64,000 nt of DNA, from NCBI GenBank assembly GCA_963666755.2, contig CAXXGW010000009.1:1240001-1304000 (forward strand), given 5' to 3'. The notes beneath the pieces are model-generated. The model saw only the letters and a program-made list of their open reading frames with translations. It had not been told where the DNA came from and ran no database searches. The position numbers and the translations under genes were made by a program. Origin of the DNA: CAXXOK01 sp963666755 (GTDB taxonomy: Bacteria; Bacillota; Clostridia; Christensenellales; Aristaeellaceae). Positions 52,360 to 60,431 of the stretch are shown here, piece after piece (position 1 is the first letter of the stretch; each line of letters opens with the position of its first letter).

Positions 52360-52388
52360 TTGACAGCCCATCCGGTTTATGGTTTAAT
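52360..52388 (+). promoter_or_regulatory. promoter of the XRE-pot operon
   Basis: TTGACA (52360-52365), 17-base spacer, TTTAAT (52383-52388). Confidence 0.65.
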
Positions 52389-52402
52389 ATTGCCTGCCTC
52401 AT

Positions 52403-52421
52403 AGTTTAGTGAAACTAAACT
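52403..52421 (+). promoter_or_regulatory. operator palindrome of the XRE-cupin regulator
   Basis: AGTTTAGT-GAA-ACTAAACT: perfect 8-base arms, 14 bases past the -10 box and 39 bases before the regulator start. Position and symmetry suggest autorepression of the whole operon. Confidence 0.65.
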
Positions 52422-52459
52422 TAACCTTCTTTTTCGACCAGGCCAAGGAGGCGCATACC

Positions 52460-53002
52460 ATGCAAATCGGGGAAAAACTCAGGGAGTTGCGCATCCGTCG
52501 CAACCTGACCCAGGAGGAGCTGGCGGATCGATGCGAACTGAGCAAAGGGTTCATTTCGCAGGTGGAACGCGATCTGGCGTCGCCCTCCATCGCCACGCTG
52601 GTGGATATGCTGGAGTGTCTGGGCAGCGACCTGCGCACCTTTTTTGCCGACGACAGCCGGGAGAAGGTCGTCTTTTCCCCTGCCGACCTGTTTGAAAAAG
52701 AAGACGACGAGGCGCATCACGGCAAGATTACCTGGCTGGTGCCTACGGCGCAAAAAAACAGCATGGAACCGATCCTGCTGGAGCTGGAACCGGGCGGCGA
52801 AACCAGTGTAATGCCCCCGCATGAGGGCGAGGAGTTCGGGTATGTGCTCGCCGGCCGGATTACCCTTTGCACCGGGAAACGGGAATATGTCGTGAAAACC
52901 GGAGGCAGTTTCTGCATCCATCCTTCCACGACGCATTCGCTGGCCAACCACGGCAAAACCAGAGCAAAAGTCCTATGGGTGAGCACGCCGCCCAGTTTTT
53001 AA
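52460..53002 (+). CDS. XRE-family regulator with cupin domain (polyamine operon regulator)
   Basis: This 180-aa regulator has an N-terminal helix-turn-helix (IGEKLRELRIRRNLTQEELADRCELSKGFISQVER) and a C-terminal cupin (ILLELEPGGETSVMPPHEGEEFGYVLAGRITL and SFCIHPSTTHSLAN). XRE-cupin proteins next to pot genes, such as PuuR in Escherichia coli, respond to polyamines. GGAGG lies 9 bases before ATG 52460. A perfect palindrome in the leader is its likely site. potA starts 44 bases downstream. Confidence 0.9.
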   Translation: MQIGEKLRELRIRRNLTQEELADRCELSKGFISQVERDLASPSIATLVDMLECLGSDLRTFFADDSREKVVFSPADLFEKEDDEAHHGKITWLVPTAQKNSMEPILLELEPGGETSVMPPHEGEEFGYVLAGRITLCTGKREYVVKTGGSFCIHPSTTHSLANHGKTRAKVLWVSTPPSF

Positions 53003-53046
53003 TTCTTCGCCGCGGGCGAACACCATGCCGTAAAGGAGCGCTTCCC

Positions 53047-54132
53047 ATGGTTGAGAAAGAGCATCTGATCGACCTGCAGCACATCTGCAAAGATTTTGAC
53101 GGTACGATGGTTCTGCAGGATATCAACCTGTATATCCGCAAAAAAGAATTCGTCACGCTGCTTGGGCCCAGCGGCTGCGGCAAAACCACAACGCTGCGCA
53201 TCATCGGCGGGTTTGAATACCCCACCTCCGGGCGGGTGTTGTTTGAGGGTAAGGATATCGGAGGCATGCCGCCCTACAAGCGTAAAGTGAATACCATTTT
53301 CCAGAAATACGCGCTGTTTCCGCACCTGAACGTGTACGAGAACATCGCCTTTGGGCAGAAGATTGCCAAAGTGCCTGCCGATGAAATCCGGCGGCGCGTG
53401 GAAAAAATGCTGGAGCTAGTCAACCTGCGCGGCTACGGCAAGCGCAGCGTCGATCAGCTTTCCGGCGGCCAGCAGCAGCGTGTGGCCATCGCGCGCGCGC
53501 TGGTAAACGAGCCGCAGGTGCTTTTGCTGGACGAACCGCTGGGCGCGCTGGACTTGAAACTGCGCAAGGATATGCAGCTGGAACTGAAACGCATGCAGCA
53601 GGCGCTGGGCATCACGTTTTTGTATGTCACGCACGATCAGGAAGAAGCCCTGACCATGAGCGACACCGTTGTGGTGATGCGCGACGGGCGTATTCTGCAA
53701 ATCGGCGACCCCAAGAGTGTGTACGATGAGCCGGCCAACGCCTTCGTGGCCGATTTTATCGGCGAAAGCAACATTCTGCGCGGCACCATGGTGCATGACG
53801 AGCTGGTGCATTTCGCGGGCTTTGACTTTCCCTGCGTGGATGAGGGCTTCGGGCAGGATCAGCCGGTGGATGTCGTTGTGCGCCCGGAGGATATTCTGGT
53901 GGTGGGCGAGGATATCGGCCAGATCAGCGGCGTGGTGCAAAGCGTGCTGTTTAAGGGCGTGCATTACGAAATGATGATCGATGTCGGCGAAACCGTCTTT
54001 AAGGTGCATTCCACCATCATGCAGCCGCAGGGCTCGCGCGTGGGCGTAAGCATCGTTCCCTACAACATCCACATCATGAAACCCATGCCCTCCGAACAGG
54101 ATATCGAAGAAGGAGGCGCGCTGGAAGAATGA
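53047..54132 (+). CDS. potA: spermidine/putrescine ABC transporter ATPase
   Basis: This 361-aa ATPase is the energy subunit of the polyamine importer. It has Walker A LGPSGCGKTTTLR, Q-loop NTIFQKYALFPHL, signature LSGGQQQRVAIARAL, Walker B VLLLDEPLGALD and H-loop VTHDQEEA. The C-terminal 100 residues form a TOBE/OB-type regulatory domain (VDVVVRPEDILVV). It follows the XRE-cupin gene and overlaps potB by 4 bases (ATGA). PotA identity is based on the complete potABCD order. Confidence 0.95.
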   Translation: MVEKEHLIDLQHICKDFDGTMVLQDINLYIRKKEFVTLLGPSGCGKTTTLRIIGGFEYPTSGRVLFEGKDIGGMPPYKRKVNTIFQKYALFPHLNVYENIAFGQKIAKVPADEIRRRVEKMLELVNLRGYGKRSVDQLSGGQQQRVAIARALVNEPQVLLLDEPLGALDLKLRKDMQLELKRMQQALGITFLYVTHDQEEALTMSDTVVVMRDGRILQIGDPKSVYDEPANAFVADFIGESNILRGTMVHDELVHFAGFDFPCVDEGFGQDQPVDVVVRPEDILVVGEDIGQISGVVQSVLFKGVHYEMMIDVGETVFKVHSTIMQPQGSRVGVSIVPYNIHIMKPMPSEQDIEEGGALEE

Positions 54133-55118
54133 GCCTTACGCTGAGCGTCCCCCCCTGGATGCTGTGGCTGCTGGCCGCAGGGCTGATCGGCTTTGTTGTG
54201 CTGGCGGTGGTTTCGGTGCGGCGCAGCAACGGCATCAAGCGCTCCTTTTTTGCCTCGCCCTATACGCTGTGGATGGTGCTGTTTACCCTCGTGCCCTGTG
54301 TGCTGATTGCCTATTACGCCTTCACCGATGCCGGCGGCGCCTTTACGTGGGATAATTTCCGCAATTTCTGGGACAGCAACTACACGGTCAATCAGCTGTA
54401 CCAGCAGATGGGCCCGGAGTACGCGGTGCTGGTGCAGCGCGGCACGGTCAACATCGGCATTCTGGTCTACTCGCTTTGGATGGCGCTGCTTTGCACCGTC
54501 ATCTGCCTGGCGCTTGGCTACCCTGCCGCCTATTTTATGGCGGATCGGGAAATCAAGATTGGCTCCACACTGGTGGTGCTGTTTATCATCCCCATGTGGA
54601 TGAACTTTCTGCTGCGCACAATCGCCTGGATGACCCTGCTGGAAGATCAGGGGCTAATTAACACCCTGCTGCGAACGCTCGGCTTCGGCAGCGCACAGCT
54701 GATGTACAACGACGGTGCGGTGCTGCTGGGCATGGTCTACAACTTCCTGCCGTTTATGGTGTTCCCGATTTACACGTCGCTCACCAAAACGGATCACAAG
54801 TTGCTGGAAGCCGCACAGGATTTGGGGGCCGACCATTTGCAGACCTTCTGGCGCGTTTCGGCGCCGCTGAGCATTCCGGGGGTCATTTCCGGGATTACCA
54901 TGGTGTTCATGCCGTCGGTCACGACCTTCTTTATCCCGCGCATTTTAGGCGGCGGCAACACTATGATGTTCGGCGATTTGATTGAGAACCGCTTCCTGAC
55001 CGAAGGCAACTGGAACCTCGGCAGCGCGCTCAGCCTGATTATGATGGTGCTGATCCTCATCAGCCTGAGCATCCTGCGCAAGGCCGACCCCGAGGGCGAA
55101 GGAGGTGGGATCGTATGA
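54129..55118 (+). CDS. potB: spermidine/putrescine ABC transporter permease PotB
   Basis: This 329-aa membrane subunit has six to seven helices. It shows the permease EAA loop EAAQDLGADHLQTFWRVSAPLSIPGVISG, which contacts PotA. The N-terminus has one extra helix (about 8-27) followed by a short cytoplasmic stretch before the usual first helix (SPYTLWMVLFTLVPCVLIAYYAF). It overlaps potA and potC by 4 bases each, so the transporter genes are strictly co-translated. Confidence 0.95.
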   Translation: MSLTLSVPPWMLWLLAAGLIGFVVLAVVSVRRSNGIKRSFFASPYTLWMVLFTLVPCVLIAYYAFTDAGGAFTWDNFRNFWDSNYTVNQLYQQMGPEYAVLVQRGTVNIGILVYSLWMALLCTVICLALGYPAAYFMADREIKIGSTLVVLFIIPMWMNFLLRTIAWMTLLEDQGLINTLLRTLGFGSAQLMYNDGAVLLGMVYNFLPFMVFPIYTSLTKTDHKLLEAAQDLGADHLQTFWRVSAPLSIPGVISGITMVFMPSVTTFFIPRILGGGNTMMFGDLIENRFLTEGNWNLGSALSLIMMVLILISLSILRKADPEGEGGGIV

Positions 55119-55894
55119 GACGCTTATTCAAACGCACCTACCTGACGCTGATCCTGCTTTTTCTGTACACCCCCATCGTGGTGTTGATTGTGCAGAGTTT
55201 TAACGCCGGCAAGAGCCGCGCCAAGTGGGAAGGGTTCTCGCTGCGCTGGTATTCGGCGCTGTTTCAGGATCAGTCCATCATGCGCGCGCTGTACGTAACC
55301 CTCTCGGTGGCTGTGATTGCGGCCATCGTCGCCACGGTGCTGGGGACGCTGGCCGCCATCGGCATCCATGCCATGCGCAAACGCCCGCAGGCGCTGATGA
55401 TGACCATGACCAACCTGCCCATGACCATGCCAGATATCGTGACCGGTATTTCCCTGATGATTCTGTTCACGTTCAGCAAGATCGAGCGTGGCTATGTAAC
55501 GATGCTATTGGCGCACATCACCTTCAACACCCCGTATGTGATCTTGTCGGTGCTGCCCAAACTAAAACAGATGAACAAGCACACCTATGAAGCTGCGCTG
55601 GATTTGGGCGCCACGCCCACCTACGCCTTGCTGCACGTGATCCTGCCCGAAATCAGCCCCGGCGTCGTAACCGGCTGCCTGCTGGCGTTTACCCTGTCGC
55701 TGGACGATTTTGTGATCAGTTACTTTACCACCAGCCCCATGGTGCAAAACCTGTCCACGCTCATTTACTCCATGGCGCGAATCGGCATCGAACCCACGCT
55801 CAATGCCCTGAGCGCGCTCATGTTCCTTGCGCTGCTGGCGCTGCTGCTGATTGTCAACAAACGTGCGAGCCGGCCCGCGAAGTTGCAGGCCTGA
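55115..55894 (+). CDS. potC: spermidine/putrescine ABC transporter permease PotC
   Basis: This 259-aa second permease subunit has six helices; the first is YLTLILLFLYTPIVVLIVQSF, followed by the family block SLRWYSALFQD. The EAA loop is EAALDLGATPTYALLHVILPEISPGVVTG, and LDDFVISYFTT is a PotC hallmark. It pairs with PotB in the membrane. It starts within the potB end (ATGA overlap) and is followed after 48 bases by potD. Confidence 0.95.
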   Translation: MRRLFKRTYLTLILLFLYTPIVVLIVQSFNAGKSRAKWEGFSLRWYSALFQDQSIMRALYVTLSVAVIAAIVATVLGTLAAIGIHAMRKRPQALMMTMTNLPMTMPDIVTGISLMILFTFSKIERGYVTMLLAHITFNTPYVILSVLPKLKQMNKHTYEAALDLGATPTYALLHVILPEISPGVVTGCLLAFTLSLDDFVISYFTTSPMVQNLSTLIYSMARIGIEPTLNALSALMFLALLALLLIVNKRASRPAKLQA

Positions 55895-55942
55895 CCGCCG
55901 TAACGTTGAGCTTAAAAACTGTGATCTGGGAGGTATCGGACC

Positions 55943-56980
55943 ATGCGTAAAAGTCTGATCTGGCTCATTCTGGTTCTGCTGGCGCTCAGCCTGCCCCTTG
56001 CGGGCTTGGCCGAGGAGGTCGTCAACATTTACAACTGGGAGGACTATATCTGCGAGGACACGCTGGATATGTTCACCGCGGAAACGGGCATCACCGTGAA
56101 CATGATGAACTTCACCACCAATGAAGATATGCTGGTGAAGGTGTACAACTCCCCCTCCTCCTTTGATGTGGTGTTCCCGTCGGATTACTGCATCGAGCGG
56201 ATGATCTCCGAAAACATGCTGGCCCCCATCGACTTTACCAAAGTGCCGAACTTCCAGTATATAGACCCCAACCTTCGCGACCCGGCGTATGACCCGACCG
56301 GCGCATACAGCGTGCCCTATATGTGGGGCACCGTAGGCATCCTTTACAACAAGACCATGGTCAACGGCCCGATTACCAGCTGGGGCGCGCTGTTTGATCC
56401 GCAGTACAAGAACAACGTGTTCATGATGGATTCCATCCGTGATTGTCTGGGCATCACGCTCAAGTATCTGGGCTATTCCATGAACACGCGCGATCCGCTG
56501 GAGCTGAACGCCGCCAAGGAACTGCTGATTAAGCAGAAAAAGGACGGCATCGTCAAGGCCTATCAAGTGGACGAAACCAAGGATAAGATGGTAGCCGGCG
56601 AAGCGGCCCTCGCGCTGGTGTGGAGCGGCGACGCCCAGTACGCCATCAGTCTGAACCCCGATCTGGCCTATGTGGTGCCCGACGAAGGCAGCAACATCTG
56701 GGTGGACGGCATGGTGATCCCCGCCACGGCAAAAAACAAAGATAACGCGGAGAAGTTTATCGACTACATGTGCCGCCCCGACATCGCGCAGCTCAACTGC
56801 AACGAAATCTGGTACTCCACCCCCAACACCGAAGCCATCAAACTTATGGGCGACGGCTACATCAACAACCTGACCATGAACCCCTCGCAGGACATTATCG
56901 ACCGCTGCGAGTTCTTCAAGGACATTCAGGATTTTATCCAGATTTACAATGCCATGTGGCTGGAAATCAAGAGCGCCTAA
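55943..56980 (+). CDS. potD: spermidine/putrescine-binding protein PotD
   Basis: This 345-aa extracellular substrate-binding protein has a signal sequence (MRKSLIWLILVLLALSLPLAGLA) and then the PotD start VVNIYNWEDYI. Other family blocks are FDVVFPSDYCIERM, VPYMWGTVGILYN and the polyamine-contact stretch ALVWSGDAQYAI with SNIWVDGMVIPATAKN. Binding residues Trp, Glu and Asp are in these. Unlike most Gram-positive binding proteins it has no lipobox cysteine; the likely cut is after GLA. It has its own ribosome binding site (GGGAGG). Confidence 0.95.
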   Translation: MRKSLIWLILVLLALSLPLAGLAEEVVNIYNWEDYICEDTLDMFTAETGITVNMMNFTTNEDMLVKVYNSPSSFDVVFPSDYCIERMISENMLAPIDFTKVPNFQYIDPNLRDPAYDPTGAYSVPYMWGTVGILYNKTMVNGPITSWGALFDPQYKNNVFMMDSIRDCLGITLKYLGYSMNTRDPLELNAAKELLIKQKKDGIVKAYQVDETKDKMVAGEAALALVWSGDAQYAISLNPDLAYVVPDEGSNIWVDGMVIPATAKNKDNAEKFIDYMCRPDIAQLNCNEIWYSTPNTEAIKLMGDGYINNLTMNPSQDIIDRCEFFKDIQDFIQIYNAMWLEIKSA

Positions 56981-57008
56981 CCGAAACGAAAAACCGTCGC
57001 GCCACTCC

Positions 57009-57046
57009 GGCCGCCTGCCGCCTATTGGCTGCAGGCGGCCGCTCGT
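57009..57046 (+). terminator. possible terminator after potD
   Basis: GGCCGCCTGC pairs with GCAGGCGGCC (12-base loop), followed by GCTCGTT. The T-run is weak, so read-through into the hydrolase gene is likely. Confidence 0.5.
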
Positions 57047-57127
57047 TAACCAAGCCCGCGCGGCAGGATTCCGCCGTTTGAAACGCGAATTTCTAACCGG
57101 TACTCTGCAAGGAAAGGTCCTGAGGGT

Positions 57128-57874
57128 ATGATCCCCATGATCGGCGTATCCGGAAGTCTGGAACAGGATGAAAGCAAGCAGTACATCGTGCGCGCCTACA
57201 TGACCAGTCTGCTGAAGGCAGGCGCGATCCCTGTGCTGTTGAGCGTGGATATGGACGAGAAGCAAATTGCCATCTGCTTTAACCATATGGACGGATTGCT
57301 ACTGTCCGGCGGGAACGATGTGGATCCGCTTTTATTCGGCGAATCCCCCGCTTCGGGATTGGATCATGTGAACCCGATCCGCGATAAGCTGGAAATGTTC
57401 CTGATCGCCGAAGCCTACCGCCGGCAGATGCCGATTTTAGCCATCTGCCGCGGCCTGCAATCGCTGAATGTCGCGCTCGGCGGCACCCTATATCAGGATT
57501 TGCCCACCCAGTACACCGCGCCGGACGGTAGCCGTGCCATTCTGCATTCACAGACCTCGCCTTCGCGCTACGCGTCGCATATGATTGAACTGGACCCGCA
57601 ATCCCCCCTGCGCGATGTGTTTAAGCAGGAAACCATTGGGGTAAACTCATTCCACCATCAGGCTATCAAGGGGCTTGCCGCGAAGCTGACGGTATGCGCC
57701 CGCGCCGCCGACGGCGTAATCGAGGCCGTCTATGATCGGGAGCAACCCTTTGTGTACGGGGTGCAATGGCATCCGGAACGCATGAAGGAAGGCGCTCCCC
57801 TGTTCGGGGCTTTTTCCGCGGCCTGTATCCAATATGCGCATGGAAAGGAATCCCACTGTGAAGGAATACTTTGA
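57128..57874 (+). CDS. gamma-glutamyl-GABA hydrolase-like class I glutamine amidotransferase (PuuD family)
   Basis: This 248-aa peptidase C26 family enzyme has the nucleophile in PILAICRGLQSLNVALGG (Cys-Arg-Gly), preceded by the oxyanion loop LLLSGGNDVDPLLFGE. The His is in VNSFHHQAIKGLA and the second catalytic His/Glu in YGVQWHPERM. PuuD removes glutamate from gamma-glutamyl-GABA in putrescine breakdown. The position behind potABCD fits a polyamine role, although PuuA, B and C genes are not seen. It overlaps the chromate transporter gene by 17 bases. Confidence 0.9.
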   Translation: MIPMIGVSGSLEQDESKQYIVRAYMTSLLKAGAIPVLLSVDMDEKQIAICFNHMDGLLLSGGNDVDPLLFGESPASGLDHVNPIRDKLEMFLIAEAYRRQMPILAICRGLQSLNVALGGTLYQDLPTQYTAPDGSRAILHSQTSPSRYASHMIELDPQSPLRDVFKQETIGVNSFHHQAIKGLAAKLTVCARAADGVIEAVYDREQPFVYGVQWHPERMKEGAPLFGAFSAACIQYAHGKESHCEGIL

Positions 57875-58397
57875 CCTGTTACTCTCCTTTATGACCATCG
57901 GGGTGATGACCTTTGGCGGCGGTTATGCCATGCTGCCGATGCTTACCCGGGAAATTGTGGATAAACACCATTGGGCCACACAGGACGAGCTGCTGGATTA
58001 CTTCGCCATCGGACAGTGTACGCCGGGCGTGATTGCCGTGAACACCGCCACGTTTATCGGCTACCGGCGCAAAGGCGTGCCGGGGGCGATTGTGGCAACA
58101 GCGGGCGTCGTGTTACCTTCGTTTGCCATTATTCTGATCATTGCCTCATTTTTAACCAATTTTATGCATATTGCGTGGATCGCGCACGCCTTTGCGGGCA
58201 TCCGCATCGCGGTATGCGCGCTGATCGCCTCTACCGTGTGGCAGTTGGCCAAACGGAGTGCAGACACCTGGTTTAAGGTTCTTATTGCGGTGGTTGCGTT
58301 CGTGCTGGTTGCGATTGTCAACCTTTCACCTGTGTATGTCACGATTGCCTTTGCGGTGTTCGGCGCGCTGTACTATGGAAGGAAGGTGAAAGCGTGA
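57858..58397 (+). CDS. chromate transporter, N-terminal half (ChrA-like)
   Basis: This 179-aa membrane protein is one half of a split ChrA transporter of the CHR family. The signature FMTIGVMTFGGGYAMLPMLTREIVDKHHW is at the N-terminus, then FAIGQCTPGVIAVNTATFIGYRRKGVPGAIVAT. Four to five hydrophobic segments follow. Starts at ATG 57834 or 57840 are in frame, but GTG 57858 has AAAGGA at the right distance. It overlaps the second half by 4 bases; two-gene CHR transporters work as heterodimers. The physiological substrate in anaerobes is not known. Confidence 0.88.
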   Translation: MKEYFDLLLSFMTIGVMTFGGGYAMLPMLTREIVDKHHWATQDELLDYFAIGQCTPGVIAVNTATFIGYRRKGVPGAIVATAGVVLPSFAIILIIASFLTNFMHIAWIAHAFAGIRIAVCALIASTVWQLAKRSADTWFKVLIAVVAFVLVAIVNLSPVYVTIAFAVFGALYYGRKVKA

Positions 58398-58951
58398 CGT
58401 ACCTTTTGCTTGCGTACGAGTTTTTTAAGGCGGGTCTGTTTGCGGTGGGCGGCGGTTTGGCTACGCTCCCCTTCCTGATGGAAATGTCCCACGTGCATCC
58501 GGACTGGTTCTCCATCAGCGATCTGATGAACATGATTGCCGTTTCCGAATCGACGCCCGGCCCCATCGGGGTGAATATGTCCACGTACGTGGGGTTTCAT
58601 GTGGGCGGGATTCTTGGCGCGGCGGTGGCGACGTTCTCGCTGGTGCTGCCCTCCTTTTTAACCATCCTGATCGTGGTGCGCATTCTGGATGCGTTTCGCA
58701 ACAACCGTTTCATCAGCGGTGGGCTGGAGGGGTTGCGCCCCGCCGTAACCGGGCTGATCGCAGCCGCCGGTTTCTCGGTGCTTTGGGCGTCGATCTTCCG
58801 TACAGTTGGCACGGAAACACGGTTCGACTGGCTGGCGTTTGTGCTGTTCCTCTGTTTTTTAATGGCATTGCAGCTGAAACCTCTTAAAAAGGTACACCCC
58901 ATCCTGTTCATTCTTGCAGGCGGGGTGTTGGGGGTTGTCCTGAATCTGTAA
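58394..58951 (+). CDS. chromate transporter, C-terminal half (ChrA-like)
   Basis: This 185-aa membrane protein is the second half of the split CHR transporter. It shows the matching signature FFKAGLFAVGGGLATLPFLMEMS and the block NMIAVSESTPGPIGVNMSTYVGFHVGGILGAAVAT. The start is GTG in the GTGA overlap with the previous stop. The two halves are inverted in topology in this family. The gene ends 16 bases before the convergent HD-GYP gene. Confidence 0.88.
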   Translation: MTYLLLAYEFFKAGLFAVGGGLATLPFLMEMSHVHPDWFSISDLMNMIAVSESTPGPIGVNMSTYVGFHVGGILGAAVATFSLVLPSFLTILIVVRILDAFRNNRFISGGLEGLRPAVTGLIAAAGFSVLWASIFRTVGTETRFDWLAFVLFLCFLMALQLKPLKKVHPILFILAGGVLGVVLNL

Positions 58952-58966
58952 TGCGGTTTTCACCGG

Positions 58967-59968
58967 TTAAAGGCTTCCGGTATCGGCAAGTTCCAGGAAA
59001 ATTTCAACCCATTCAGGGTCCAGCTGCGTGCCGGCTGCGGCCCTGATTTCTTTCAGGCAGTTTTCCATCGGCACTGCCGCCCGGTACGGCCGGTCGGATC
59101 GCATGGCGTCGTAGGTATCGGCTACGGCAATAATGCGGGAGGCAAGTGGGATGGTCGAGCCGGCAAGCCCGTCCGGATAGCCGGAGCCGTCGAACCGCTC
59201 ATGGTGGTGCCGTACAATGCCTGAGATGGCGGTACCGGAATCCAGCGGCCTGAGGATATCCTCGGCAATCACGGCATGCAGGCGGATTACGCGCACCTCA
59301 TCCGGCGTAAGCTTCCCGGGCTTGTGCAGGATGGCGTCCGGGATGCCGATTTTCCCGATGTCGTGCAGCAAGGCGGCCGTTTTAAGCGTAACATAGTCGC
59401 TGCCGACGCCGTAGCGGTATTCGTACAGCTTGAGCGAGCAAGCGCATACGTGGTTGGAATGGTTACAGGTATAGGGGTCGCGCTTTTCCAAAATGGTTGC
59501 GATGGTTTCCAGCGAAGCCGTGAGCAGATCATGGTACTGAATGCGCAGGTTATTGGCTGTTTCCTGCATCATCTGATAGGTTTTAGATCGTTCCAGCTCC
59601 AACTTGCGCTTTTCGGTGATATCCTCGGTCAGCACCGCCATACCTAGTGCATTGCCCTGCGCATCGGCAATGCCCGCATAGGTGTTCAGGTAATACTGCT
59701 CGTTTTTTTGATCTTCCACCATGCGCCGGTATACGTTTTTTGGCTTTTTAAGTATAGTATCCAATGCGCGCGAAACGTTGTCACGTGAGCTTTCCCGATG
59801 GCATTGCAACACATTGCGACCGATCAAGGCATCGCGCTGCACTTTGCGGATGCGCTCCGCCGCGCTGTTGACAAACACCATTTCTCCGTTTGGATCGGTC
59901 AGGATTACACCAATGGGCAACTGCTCCAACAGGGCATCCTGTAAAAACTGCTTGGCTATCTCGTCCAA
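58967..59968 (-). CDS. PAS domain protein with HD-GYP phosphodiesterase-like domain
   Basis: This is a cytoplasmic protein of about 333 aa. An N-terminal PAS domain (QLPIGVILTDPNGEMVFVNSAAERI) runs to about 125. A short coiled linker (DITEKRKLELERSKTYQMM) leads to the HD-GYP domain: TILEKRDPYTCNHSNHV, ALLHDIGKIGIPDAIL, HAVIAEDIL and HHHERFDGSGYPDGLAG. HD-GYP enzymes hydrolyse cyclic di-GMP. The metal residues look complete and the G-Y-P triad is present. I chose the TTG at 59968, 6 bases after GGAGGTGG, because no in-frame ATG lies near. It is monocistronic with a promoter about 115 bases upstream. Confidence 0.9.
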   Translation of the reverse strand: MDEIAKQFLQDALLEQLPIGVILTDPNGEMVFVNSAAERIRKVQRDALIGRNVLQCHRESSRDNVSRALDTILKKPKNVYRRMVEDQKNEQYYLNTYAGIADAQGNALGMAVLTEDITEKRKLELERSKTYQMMQETANNLRIQYHDLLTASLETIATILEKRDPYTCNHSNHVCACSLKLYEYRYGVGSDYVTLKTAALLHDIGKIGIPDAILHKPGKLTPDEVRVIRLHAVIAEDILRPLDSGTAISGIVRHHHERFDGSGYPDGLAGSTIPLASRIIAVADTYDAMRSDRPYRAAVPMENCLKEIRAAAGTQLDPEWVEIFLELADTGSL

Positions 59969-60080
59969 ATTATCCCACCTCCGGACCGTAACCTTCCATT
60001 TAAAAGGAAGAAAATGAAGGCTTGCAGGGGGAGTACAGAATACATCCAAATGTCTTTTTTAATTCCCAGATGTTAGGCTA

Positions 60081-60108
60081 ATTGTAACTCTATTAGTATA
60101 TTTGTCAA
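60081..60108 (-). promoter_or_regulatory. promoter of the HD-GYP gene
   Basis: Minus-strand TTGACA (60108-60103), 16-base spacer, TACAAT (60086-60081). Confidence 0.6.
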
Positions 60109-60186
60109 GGCTGCACTAAAAGAACAATCCACAAATGCCCTCGCATCCTATACGCAAGCACAGCATTATCCAAAGCCTGCATAGCC

Positions 60187-60215
60187 TTGACAGCGTACAG
60201 GGGGTGCCTTATAAT
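60187..60215 (+). promoter_or_regulatory. consensus promoter of the alcohol dehydrogenase gene
   Basis: TTGACA (60187-60192), 17-base spacer, TATAAT (60210-60215): a perfect sigma-A promoter. Confidence 0.85.
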
Positions 60216-60221
60216 GGGCGC

Positions 60222-60431
60222 GGATTCAGCTTGGCAGCCAGATGTGCAGGTACGATAAGCAGCACAGGGGATGTCATTTGGCCGTATCTGCGAATATGGG
60301 GTGCATTATGTAACCGGAATTGCATTGGATACATATCGCCTGAATGGGATCCATTCCTGAACGCTTTGTTTTTATCAGCAACCGTCGGAGCAATCCGTAG
60401 GTCAGGCGAAACGCGGAGAGGAGTTTTTTAG
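60222..60431 (+). promoter_or_regulatory. long 5' leader of the alcohol dehydrogenase gene
   Basis: About 210 bases separate the promoter from the ATG at 60432. The leader has a GAATGG-GAT-CCATTC hairpin (near 60341-60356), then CTTTGTTTTTATC. That could act as a weak terminator. No known riboswitch is recognised. The ribosome binding site is GAGAGGAG. Confidence 0.4.

Noticed and set aside
55562..57286. 574-aa minus-strand frame across potC, potD and puuD
   Set aside because: Shadow frame that crosses three real genes and a terminator; composition is low-complexity His/Gln/Val.
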